Below, one piece after another: positions 14,450-20,342 of a stretch of 20,342 nucleotides of DNA. Numbering within the stretch: position 1 is the first letter of the stretch; each line of letters starts with the position of its first letter. Under the pieces are notes generated by a model. The model saw nothing but the letters and a program-made list of their open reading frames with translations. It was not told where the DNA came from and did not search any database. Origin of the DNA: QHCA01 sp003244095 (GTDB lineage: Bacteria; Actinomycetota; Actinomycetes; Mycobacteriales; QHCA01); the NCBI GenBank assembly GCA_038329965.1, contig JBBQNN010000070.1, positions 1 through 20,342 on the forward strand, read 5' to 3'. A program made the translations under genes and the position numbers.

Positions 14450-15381
14450 CGGGACAGGACCTCCTTGGCCAGGTTCCGGTAGGCCACAGCACCGGCGGAG
14501 CTGGGGGCCCAGGTCGTGATCGGCTCCCCCGCGACCGTGGTCTCGGGAAACCGGACCGTGCGGTTGATGACGGTGTCATAGACCCGGTCGCCGAACGCCT
14601 CGACCACCCGCGACAGAACTTCACGGCCGTGCAGGGTGCGGGCGTCGTACATTGTTGCCAGAATTCCCTCAAGCTCTAGGTCAGGGTTAAGCCTTTGCCG
14701 CACTTTGTCTATCGTGTCAATTAAGAGTGCGACTCCGCGCAAGCTAAAGTATTCACATTCCAGCGGCACGATAACGCCGTGTGCCGCCGTCAGTGCATTG
14801 ATCGTGAGCAGCCCGAGGGACGGTTGGCAGTCGATCAGCACGAAGTCGTAGTCGTCCATCACCGGTCGCAGGACCCGCTGCAGGGTCTGCTCGCGGGCCA
14901 CCTCGTTGACCAGGTGCACCTCGGCACCGGACAACTCGATGTTGCTCGGGAGCAGGTCGAGGCCGGCTACGTTGGTCTTGAGGATGATGTCGTCCGGTGC
15001 CGTGCCGGTGTCGAGGAGCAGGTTGTAGACGGTACGGTCGAGCTGGTGCGTGCTGACCCCCAAACCTACTGACAATGCTCCCTGCGGGTCGAAATCCACG
15101 AGCAGTACGCGGCGCCCGAAGCCGGCCAGCGACGCGCCCAGGTTGATCGTCGACGTCGTCTTGCCGACGCCACCCTTCTGGTTGCACAGCGCGATGACCC
15201 GGGCCGGGCCGTGGTCGGTCAGAGGTGCGGGCTCCCGGCGCGCTCGGACCGGACGGCCGGTGGGTCCCATCCGCCCCGGTGCCGGCACGGCGTCGGCCCT
15301 GTCGTCGGCCGCCGGGGAGGGGTCGATCAGGCCGGCGTCGGCGAACGTGGCCTGCACTGCTGCATGTTGCGATGTCGACAT
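14446..15381 (-). CDS. parA: ParA/Soj-family chromosome partitioning ATPase
   Basis: 311 residues. The deviant Walker A is CNQKGGVGKTTSTINLGASL (K69, K74); Walker A' is LLVDFDPQGALSVGLG; Walker B is FVLIDCQPSLGLLTINAL (D184). The C-terminus has the usual ParA ending (RNLAKEVLS). The first ~55 residues are a non-conserved, Pro/Asp-rich extension. ParA dimers bind DNA non-specifically with ATP and are released by a partner; no parB follows, and the coupled RHH-like protein is the candidate partner. This is the ParA that sits with scpAB in actinobacteria, normally distinct from the parAB pair near oriC. No strong Shine-Dalgarno is seen before the ATG at 15379-15381; a pair of TCTAGA-core direct repeats lies 36-64 bases upstream. 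Confidence 0.93.
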   Translation of the reverse strand: MSTSQHAAVQATFADAGLIDPSPAADDRADAVPAPGRMGPTGRPVRARREPAPLTDHGPARVIALCNQKGGVGKTTSTINLGASLAGFGRRVLLVDFDPQGALSVGLGVSTHQLDRTVYNLLLDTGTAPDDIILKTNVAGLDLLPSNIELSGAEVHLVNEVAREQTLQRVLRPVMDDYDFVLIDCQPSLGLLTINALTAAHGVIVPLECEYFSLRGVALLIDTIDKVRQRLNPDLELEGILATMYDARTLHGREVLSRVVEAFGDRVYDTVINRTVRFPETTVAGEPITTWAPSSAGAVAYRNLAKEVLSR

Positions 15382-15416
15382 ATCTGCAAGTCCCTTCGAC
15401 GACGTGGCAACGTCAG

Positions 15417-15445
15417 GATTTCTCTAGAATGCGATTTCTCTAGAA
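15417..15445 (-). promoter_or_regulatory. Two 13-bp direct repeats upstream of parA, possible operator
   Basis: GATTTCTCTAGAA occurs at 15417-15429 and again at 15433-15445, an exact 13-base match with a 16-base period. Each copy contains the palindrome TCTAGA. The A/T-rich stretch stands out from its GC-rich surroundings, and a possible promoter lies beyond it (CATATG-like sequence near 15451). It is placed to control the parA operon. Confidence 0.5.
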
Positions 15446-15541
15446 ACAGCCATATGAATCTAACGCGACTCTAAGAGGCAGACCCTACCGGCTGCAAGAA
15501 CCGCCCCCGCGCGCCGCCGACGAGATGTGGAAGAACTCCGG

Positions 15542-15582
15542 GATTGGGGGTGCGGGTAACGGTGCTGTCACCCGCCCCAATC
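15542..15582. terminator. Strong hairpin between parA promoter and resolvase pseudogene
   Basis: GATTGGG + GCGGGT pairs with ACCCGC + CCCAATC: 13 base pairs with a 3-base bulge (15549-15551) and a 12-base loop. It lies just beyond the stop of the leftward resolvase pseudogene and would keep its transcription out of parA; no T-run is present. Confidence 0.5.
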
Positions 15583-15590
15583 AGTGGTGG

Positions 15591-16183
15591 TTAGGGCTCG
15601 GGTCGGGCGACGGTGGGTTCGCCGGCGCGTTGGACAGTGCGGTAGACGGTGGATCGGCCGACGGAGAACAGCTCGGCGAGTTCGGAGGTGGTGTGCTGTC
15701 CAGCTCGGTAGCGGCCGACGAGGCGGGTCTCCTGGGCCGAGCTGAGTTTGGGTGCCTTGCCGCGGAGCCGGCCTTTGGCTTTGGCGACCTTCATGCCTTC
15801 GCGGGTACGCATCCTGATCAGGTCCGATTCGAATTCGGCGATCATGGCGAGCACGTTGAACAGCAACCGCCCGATCGGATCGTTCGGGTCGTGGACTGAC
15901 CCGCCGATGTTCAACTTCACCTCACCGCTGGTGAGTTCCTCGACGATGTCGCGCGCGTCAGGCAGCGCGACCGGCCAGCCGGTCGAGCTTGGTGACGACG
16001 AGGGTGGCGCCTGTACGGCAGGCGGCGAGGGCTTCACGCAGGCCGGGGCGGTCTCGGTTGCGTCCGGTCAGGCCGTGGTCGACGTAGATCCGGTTGCCCT
16101 TCACTCCGAGGGCGGTGAGGCCATCGCGCTGCGCGGTCAGGTCCTGGCTTGTCGGTCGAGCAGCGGGCGCACCCGGTCAACAT
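15591..16183 (-). pseudogene. Serine resolvase, broken by two frameshifts
   Basis: Reading left from the ATG at 16181-16183: MLTGCARCSTDK (a degenerate YARVSTDK with the catalytic Ser kept), then after one extra base near 16147 QDLTAQRDGLTALGVKGNRI, YVDHGLTGRNRDRPGLREAL and VVTKLDRLA. After another shift near 15968-15975 comes LPDARDIVEEL, VKLNIGGSVHDPNDPIGRLL, FNVLAMIAEFESDLIRMRTR and an HTH tail (TSELAELFSVGRSTVYRTVQ). Together this is a full small resolvase of the Tn3/invertase kind, about 195 residues, with all sections present but in three frames. It sits where many actinobacteria have another gene (often xerD) upstream of parA, as a decayed insertion. Confidence 0.85.
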
Positions 16184-16399
16184 CGCGGCCACGGCCTGGG
16201 ACCGTACCGGTTGAGCTGCCTTGACCGGGCAGAAAAGCGACAGGTCTTACCGGGATCGGTACGGCCGGCGGGTTTGGGTGCTCTGCTTCGCGTCGGGTCA
16301 GTCTGAGGCGTTCCGGTTTGACGTTCGTCTTGCGGGAACTCGTCGCCGACCAGCCCGCACGTACGCCGGACCCCGGGACGCGTCGTCTGGATGTGATAG

Positions 16400-16417
16400 A
16401 AACGATCCGTGTCGTTT
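16400..16417. promoter_or_regulatory. 18-bp inverted repeat over the tetR start: likely TetR operator
   Basis: AAACGA-TCCGTG-TCGTTT is a perfect 6-bp inverted repeat with 6-base spacer, covering the GTG start of the TetR gene. TetR-family regulators commonly bind dyads of this size in their own promoters, so autoregulation is likely. Confidence 0.55.
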
Positions 16418-17086
16418 TCCTATTCGTCGCGGGCTCGGCCAGATCATGGCGCAGGCCGTCCTCGCGATCGTGCCCGCGAGGAAGCGATCTTGCGGTCAGT
16501 CATCGATCTGGTCTCCGAAATCGGCTACGAGAAGGTGACGATCGAGGCGGTCGCCCGACGGGCCGGCGCGTCGAAGGCGACTATCTATCGCCGTTGGGCG
16601 GGCAAACGCGACCTTGTCGTCGCAGCCGTGATAGCACACCAGGGTGGAGAAGTCGAGCCTGTCGACACCGGCACTCTGCGCGGCGACCTGCTGGTCCTCA
16701 CACGCCGTCTCGTCGACACCCTCACCAGTTCGCACGGGTCGCTGATCCTCGCGCTCCTTCAGGAGGCCGCCACTGACCCCGACCTGTGCGAGCTCATCGA
16801 GAACGGCGCCGGGCAGACCGGAGCGCGCCTGCCGGACGCAGTGCTGTGTGGCGCCGTACGCCGCGGCGAGCTCTCCGAGACGGCCAGGACCTACCCGTAT
16901 GACGAGGTGGTCGGATCGGTGCTCATTGTGCGGGCGTTGGTGGGATACCCGATGGACGAGACGTATCTCACGCACCTGATCGACGCGATCGTGCTGCCGG
17001 CTTTGCGAAGCGTCGCCGACCAGGCGCCGGGTCCAGCGCTGTTCGCGGGCCAATCATTCCCTGACCACAAGAGGACTCGCGAATGA
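16409..17086 (+). CDS. TetR/AcrR-family transcriptional regulator
   Basis: 225 residues from a GTG at 16409. RAREEAILRSVIDLVSEIGY and VTIEAVARRAGASKATIYRR WAGKRDLV give the classic N-terminal TetR HTH (about residues 22-70). The C-terminal ligand domain is helical (LVLTRRLVDTLTSSHGSLIL, LIVRALVGYPMD), resembling the 'TetR C-terminal ligand-binding' type with a LRGDLL segment. The stop overlaps the hydrolase start (ATGA), so the two form one operon and the regulator probably responds to that enzyme's substrate or product. An 18-bp dyad covers the start codon. If the true start were downstream, the first ~20 residues (SFSYSSRARPDHGAGRPRDR) would be lost without harm to the HTH. Confidence 0.9.
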   Translation: MSFSYSSRARPDHGAGRPRDRAREEAILRSVIDLVSEIGYEKVTIEAVARRAGASKATIYRRWAGKRDLVVAAVIAHQGGEVEPVDTGTLRGDLLVLTRRLVDTLTSSHGSLILALLQEAATDPDLCELIENGAGQTGARLPDAVLCGAVRRGELSETARTYPYDEVVGSVLIVRALVGYPMDETYLTHLIDAIVLPALRSVADQAPGPALFAGQSFPDHKRTRE

Positions 17087-17976
17087 CCGAGCCAATCATC
17101 CATGGATTCGACTACCAAACCCTGTCAGGCAGCGACGGAGTCACCCTCACGGCCGCTGTCGGCGGTAACGGCTCGCCCGTCGTGCTCCTGCACGGCTTCC
17201 CCCAGACCCACCTCATGTGGCGCAACGTCGCGACGAAACTCGCCGACCGCCACACAGTGATCTGTCCAGATCTCCGTGGGTACGGCAACAGCGACAAGCC
17301 GGCTGCTACCTCGGCGGACACCTACTCCAAGCGCACGATGGGCGCAGACATCGTCGCTGCGGCCGCCGAACTCGGGTTCGACACATTCGCCGTCATCGGA
17401 CACGACCGAGGCGCCCTCGTCGCGATCCGGATGGGACTAGACCACCCTCGCACGGTCACGCACGTCGGTACCCTCGACGTGCTCCCCACCCTCGACATGT
17501 GGGACATCCTGCACGGTGTCGATGCCGCCGTCGGCTGGCACCTCTACCTCATGGCCCAACCCCCGGGACTGCCCGAGCAGATGATCGCGGCGACCGCTAA
17601 CCGATTCTTCGGGTCGTTCCTCGACGCATGGGGAGCCGACGAACAGGCGATACCCGCCGACGTGCGCGAGCACTACCTGCGTGCCTCCGCGGCCGCCGTC
17701 GACTCGATCGTCGCCGATTACCGCGCCTCGGCAGGAATCGACCTTGAGCACGACAGGGCCGACCGCGCAGCAGGGCACACTTTGCGTATGCCGGTCACGG
17801 CCGTCCAGCAGGACTGGGGCTCCCAGCTCGGTTTCGACGGTGCCGCCCTGTGGCGAACGTGGTGCGACGACCTCGACCACCGGCTCGTCAAGCACGGCCA
17901 CTTCATGGCCGAGGAAGCACCCGACGAGATCACCGCGATCATCGACGATCTGCTGCCACGCCACGCCCGAGCCTGA
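17083..17976 (+). CDS. Alpha/beta-hydrolase related to haloacetate dehalogenase / epoxide hydrolase
   Basis: 297 residues. VVLLHGFPQTHLMWRNVA carries the oxyanion motif HGFP. The nucleophile is an Asp (GHDRGA, D108) rather than Ser, as in dehalogenases and epoxide hydrolases. D132 (TLDVLPT) and H273 (HGHFMAEEAPDE) complete the triad, and DYRASAGIDLEHDRAD is the segment shared with fluoroacetate dehalogenase. Compared with that enzyme as I remember it, H155 is kept (H153) but the neighbouring halide-pocket Trp is Leu (L154), and the second carboxylate-binding Arg after the nucleophile is also Leu (L112). Fluoroacetate hydrolysis is therefore doubtful; another ester-intermediate hydrolysis (epoxide or a different haloalkane) fits better. 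It is coupled to the TetR gene by a 4-base overlap and probably controlled by it. No signal peptide; cytoplasmic. Confidence 0.88.
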   Translation: MTEPIIHGFDYQTLSGSDGVTLTAAVGGNGSPVVLLHGFPQTHLMWRNVATKLADRHTVICPDLRGYGNSDKPAATSADTYSKRTMGADIVAAAAELGFDTFAVIGHDRGALVAIRMGLDHPRTVTHVGTLDVLPTLDMWDILHGVDAAVGWHLYLMAQPPGLPEQMIAATANRFFGSFLDAWGADEQAIPADVREHYLRASAAAVDSIVADYRASAGIDLEHDRADRAAGHTLRMPVTAVQQDWGSQLGFDGAALWRTWCDDLDHRLVKHGHFMAEEAPDEITAIIDDLLPRHARA

Positions 17977-18074
17977 GTCCGCATCGAGACTTTGCTGCCA
18001 GTCGCGGGAGCCCGGACTGTCACTTGACGATCGCCACCGACACCTCGGGAGACGCGTGGCGTTTCATCGTCGGT

Positions 18075-18092
18075 GCCCGCTCTGGCGCGGGC
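18075..18092. terminator. Hairpin between convergent hydrolase and dehydrogenase genes
   Basis: GCCCGC-TCTGGC-GCGGGC, a 6-bp perfect stem, lies in the 141-base gap between two converging genes and could act in both directions. No T-run is present. Confidence 0.4.
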
Positions 18093-18117
18093 GATCTCCG
18101 AACCGATGGGGCTGCGG

Positions 18118-18852
18118 TTACCAGGCGACTGAGCCGTTGCGGTCGATGAACGTGCCTGAGAGCGAATTCTCGGGCAGAGTTGCGGCGGCTACAACGACCT
18201 GTACCGCCTCCTCGGCAGTGGTTGGCGCCTGGTCTCGGTTGGCCGGGGTCAGGTCGGTTTGGGCGAATCCCGGGCACACCGAGGTGACCTTGATGTGGGT
18301 GTCCACGAGCTTCTTGGCCAGGCTGATCGTCACGCTGTTCAGCGCCGCCTTGGAGCTCTGGTACGCGGGCACGATCAGCTGGTAGTACGGCGAGTGCGGA
18401 TCGGCCTGATCGGTTAGTGAGCCCATCGTCGTCGAGACATTGACGATGCGGCCCATCGCGCTCCGACGCAGCAGCGGCAGGAACGCTTCGGTAACCGCGA
18501 CCGCGCCGAACAGGTTGGTCGAGAAGGTCTGCTGGAACATGTCCAGGCTGGCGAAGTCGTGCTCGCTGGTGTCGGTTGCTTCGGGCAGAACCCCGGCGTT
18601 GTTGATCAACACGTCGAGTCGGCCCTGGGCTTGAGTGACGCGCTCGACCGCCGTTGCGATGCTCGCCAGTGAGGTCACGTCGAGCCGCAGGCCCTGCACG
18701 TCGAGGCTCTCAGCGCGCAGCTGTGCCGCAGTCTGTTCGGCCTTGGCCTCCTCGCGCGCGGTCAGGATGACGCACGCCCCCTGCTGGGCGAGCGCGCGGA
18801 CGGTTGCCAGGCCCAAGCCGCGATTGCCGCCGGTAACGAGTGCGATCGACAT
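18118..18852 (-). CDS. Short-chain dehydrogenase/reductase (classical SDR)
   Basis: 244 residues. The cofactor motif TGGNRGLG is at 7-14, NNAG at 84-87, the catalytic Ser at S140 (IVNVSTTMGS) and YxxxK at Y164-K168 (YQSSK). This is a complete classical SDR fold, cytoplasmic. R33 follows the second strand (ILTAREEAKA), which favours NADP(H). The closest resemblance is to the plant/fungal-type carbonyl-reductase-like SDRs that begin with 'ALVTGGNRGLG'; substrate cannot be inferred. GGAGAG lies about 6 bases before the ATG at 18850-18852. It converges with the hydrolase gene and has no partner in an operon, so the substrate remains unknown. Confidence 0.92.
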   Translation of the reverse strand: MSIALVTGGNRGLGLATVRALAQQGACVILTAREEAKAEQTAAQLRAESLDVQGLRLDVTSLASIATAVERVTQAQGRLDVLINNAGVLPEATDTSEHDFASLDMFQQTFSTNLFGAVAVTEAFLPLLRRSAMGRIVNVSTTMGSLTDQADPHSPYYQLIVPAYQSSKAALNSVTISLAKKLVDTHIKVTSVCPGFAQTDLTPANRDQAPTTAEEAVQVVVAAATLPENSLSGTFIDRNGSVAW

Positions 18853-19155
18853 TCTTCTCTCCGATGGTCTGGTCCTTCGGGATTCCCTCGGCCGTCAGGC
18901 ACACGAGGGCTGGACGCATCGCGCGTTCCGACAGGTAGACGCCGGCGCACGTGAGAACGTGAGCTCCGCCGACATCGAATCTGAGTCAACGGCCCATCCG
19001 ACGCGGGCGCTGGCGACATCAGACCTCGCGTCCTGCGCTCCCTGCTGGAAACAGCGTCTAGCCGTGACGACAGCCTTGTGCGGCGGGACGGGGCAGATGA
19101 CCGCAACGGGATCCCGTTGCGGGCGTTGGGCAACGCCCGATCTGGCGCCAGGTCG
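18853..19155. other. Gene-free stretch upstream of the SDR gene with tandem palindromes
   Basis: No gene recognised on either strand. At its left edge GGAGAGAAGA precedes the SDR start. Near its right edge are the two overlapping palindromes at 19101-19139, which lie just past the end of the decayed PIN toxin. Confidence 0.5.
19101..19139. repeat. 22-bp perfect palindrome overlapping a second 8-bp-stem hairpin
   Basis: CCGCAACGGGA with its exact reverse complement forms an uninterrupted 22-bp palindrome (19101-19122). It overlaps CGGGCGTT-gggc-AACGCCCG (19120-19139), a tight 8-bp stem with a 4-base loop. The two share bases 19120-19122, so only one can form fully at a time. Candidate roles are a terminator for the vapC remnant or a recombination/protein site. 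Confidence 0.55.
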
Positions 19156-19537
19156 TCAGTGGCCGATCGGGATGATGGCGACCTGGTTTGGTGATGTGTT
19201 CGGTGAGGTGCTCCGAGTCGCGGATGTCGCCTGTGTAGACGTCATCGCTGCGGCGGCCGGCGGCCGGCGGACTCGATCACGAACGCGTCGACGATGTCGG
19301 AGGTTCGGGAACGGCGACACGATTCGCCGGCCTTGCGGGCCAACTCGTCGCTGAGGCTCTCGGGGCGACAGTCGCCGAGGGCTCGGGCGAGCTGCGCTTG
19401 GCGCCGGCCGTCGCGCCATGCCTGGGCGGTCACGACGGTAGGATGGTCGGCACCTGTCCTCGGTTGACCAGCCGACGAAGTACGACCCACGCTTCCCGTT
19501 CGTTGCGGTCGAGAGCAACGAGCATGACGCAGACACC
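19156..19537 (-). pseudogene. PIN-domain (VapC-like) toxin, frameshifted
   Basis: From about 19525 the frame reads MLVALDRNEREAWVVLRRLV and NRGQVPTIL; after one lost base near 19435 it continues TVVTAQAWRDGRRQAQLARA, LSDELARKAGESCRRSRTSD and IVDAFVIESAGRR; a further shift near 19258 leads to DDVYTGDIRDSEHL and a last segment VAIIPIGH ending at 19156. The order (N-terminal Asp strand, V-T-A-Q-A-W, TSDIVDAFV with the conserved acidic residues, then D-D-x-Y-T-x-D) is that of a PIN nuclease toxin. The first PIN Asp and a start codon with ribosome site are not seen. No antitoxin gene is recognisable upstream (19538-19640), so this is a leftover of a toxin-antitoxin pair and harmless. Confidence 0.6.
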
Positions 19538-19641
19538 ATTTCGGCGTACCGCGAGTGCCAAAGAGTCGTGGTCAGCTCAGCCCGCTGACGGATCGGCTTG
19601 TGGAGCGTCCGGTTGCTGCCGGGTCAGGATGAGTCGAGCTG

Positions 19642-20175
19642 CTACCGGTCGCGGTACTTGGTGAAGTGGACCAGGGCGTAGCCGGCGGGTGTCGCTTCAC
19701 GATGGGTCTCGCTGTAGCCGAGCCGCTCATATAGCCGCAGGTTGCCCTCGCTCCGCTCACCGGTGAACAGCCGGAGCTCGGTCACACTCGCCGGCAGCTG
19801 CCTCTCGACGGCGGTGAGCAGGCTGCTCCCGAGCCCTTGGCCCTGCCGGTCAGGAACGACGGTGAGCCGCCCTACCTCCGCCACGGTCGGTGCGCTCCCG
19901 TGGGTCCGCACGCGAACGGCGGCCACGAGACGGCCGGCCTCGTCTCGCCAGCCGGCGGCGAGCACTTCGTGGTCACTGAGCTCCGCCGTCAGCTCCGACA
20001 GCAGCTGCCGCAGTGGTGGCAGATCCACATCGCGGTGCGCCTGCGCTTCGGTGACGTACGCCGCCCGTTGCAGGGTAAGGACCTCTCCGGCGTGCTCGGC
20101 TCCCAGCAGGCGTGGTTCTCGCACAAGAAGATCCTGGCACGCGACCCGTCGGAGGGACAGCCGCCTCGTGGTCAT
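19642..20175 (-). CDS. GNAT-family N-acetyltransferase
   Basis: 177 residues from the ATG at 20173-20175; the open frame extends 14 codons further. The acetyl-CoA-binding core is VAEVGRLTVVPDRQGQGLGS (V-x-x-x-x-Q/R-x-x-G-x-G/A), and the C-terminal part LRLFTGERSEGNLRLYERLG YSE is the standard GNAT end ('N-x-x-L-Y-x-x-x-G-F'). The N-terminal part (EHAGEVLTLQRAAYVTEAQA) provides the acceptor side. The family acetylates amines on small molecules or proteins; the substrate cannot be inferred. It is monocistronic in the window and divergent from a gene starting at 20286. No Shine-Dalgarno decides between the starts. Confidence 0.85.
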   Translation of the reverse strand: MTTRRLSLRRVACQDLLVREPRLLGAEHAGEVLTLQRAAYVTEAQAHRDVDLPPLRQLLSELTAELSDHEVLAAGWRDEAGRLVAAVRVRTHGSAPTVAEVGRLTVVPDRQGQGLGSSLLTAVERQLPASVTELRLFTGERSEGNLRLYERLGYSETHREATPAGYALVHFTKYRDR

Positions 20176-20285
20176 GTGCCGTAAGGGATCGTCTGCGGGA
20201 CGCCTTCGGTGGGTCACGCGCCAAGACGCCCGGGGCGCACTCGTCCCACTTGCTGTTGACGGCTACGTAGCCGCAGTCTGGAGCT

Positions 20286-20342
20286 ATGACCGACTCGACG
20301 AAGAGCCCAGACGCTCCCATCTCCTGGATCGGCGAATGGCAC
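20286..20342 (+). CDS. Start of an unidentified gene (runs off window)
   Basis: The ATG at 20286 opens 19 codons to the edge: MTDSTKSPDAPISWIGEWH. GGAG sits 2-7 bases before the ATG, close but usable. Too short to identify; its start being right is a guess supported by divergent arrangement with the acetyltransferase. Confidence 0.35.
   Translation, partial: MTDSTKSPDAPISWIGEWH

Noticed and set aside
15371..15380. ATGTCGACAT palindrome at the parA start as a member of the TTGTCGACAAG set
   Set aside because: It is made by the first codons of parA and lacks the ACAAG half.
16221..16400. Frame reading DRYGRRVWVLCFASGQSEAF upstream of the TetR gene
   Set aside because: Short, no recognised family, and it runs out of phase into the TetR coding region; could be a stub but cannot be supported.
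18020..18117. Frame reading TIATDTSGDAWRFIVGAR downstream of the hydrolase
   Set aside because: Some protein-like look but no start, no known family and only about 40 codons before the convergent gene.

Overview
The window is high-GC DNA that reads as an actinobacterial (Actinomycetota) chromosome. The evidence is GTG/TTG start codons, strong G/C at third codon positions, and the gene order parA - RHH protein - scpA - scpB - rluB - aroH - cmk - der, which is typical of that phylum. I cannot place it to genus.

Layout, left to right. (1) 1-1270: the 5' end of an IS3-family element, an isoprenylcysteine-methyltransferase-like membrane protein, and two gene stubs (a TetR C-terminus and a tyrosine-recombinase box II). 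(2) 1271-3844: a recombinase-based mobile unit. It holds inverted GCATCAGATGC motifs, a tyrosine recombinase split by extra copies of a 5-bp repeat, an overlapping small HTH gene, and an intact serine recombinase preceded by short repeats. (3) 3942-6344: a divergent pair made of an erythromycin-esterase-like protein fused to a DUF6194-like domain, and a regulator with two MerR-type HTH domains. (4) 6345-7350: the C-terminus of a Tn3-family transposase abutting two frameshifted recombinase stubs, next to the 3' end of tRNA-Pro(GGG) (7409-7482). (5) 7591-15381: the conserved core, all on the minus strand: der, cmk, aroH, rluB, scpB, scpA, an RHH-like protein and parA. (6) 15591-20342: a decayed serine resolvase, a translationally coupled TetR + alpha/beta-hydrolase pair, a short-chain dehydrogenase, a decayed PIN toxin, a GNAT acetyltransferase and the start of a further gene.

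How it fits together. The core block handles chromosome organisation (ParA with a small DNA-binding-like partner, then the ScpAB kleisin/winged-helix subunits of SMC), rRNA pseudouridylation, chorismate mutation, CMP phosphorylation and ribosome assembly. It is flanked on both sides by mobile DNA. The left flank lies against the 3' end of a tRNA gene, a usual integration target. Frameshifts fall only in recombinase, toxin and similar genes while every core gene is open, so decay is a better explanation than poor sequence.

Most worth checking: the GATGC slippage tract in the recombinase, the esterase-DUF6194 fusion with its altered active-site motif, a cluster of TTGTCGACAAG palindromes between aroH and rluB, paired TCTAGA-core repeats upstream of parA, and the parA-RHH pair beside scpAB.
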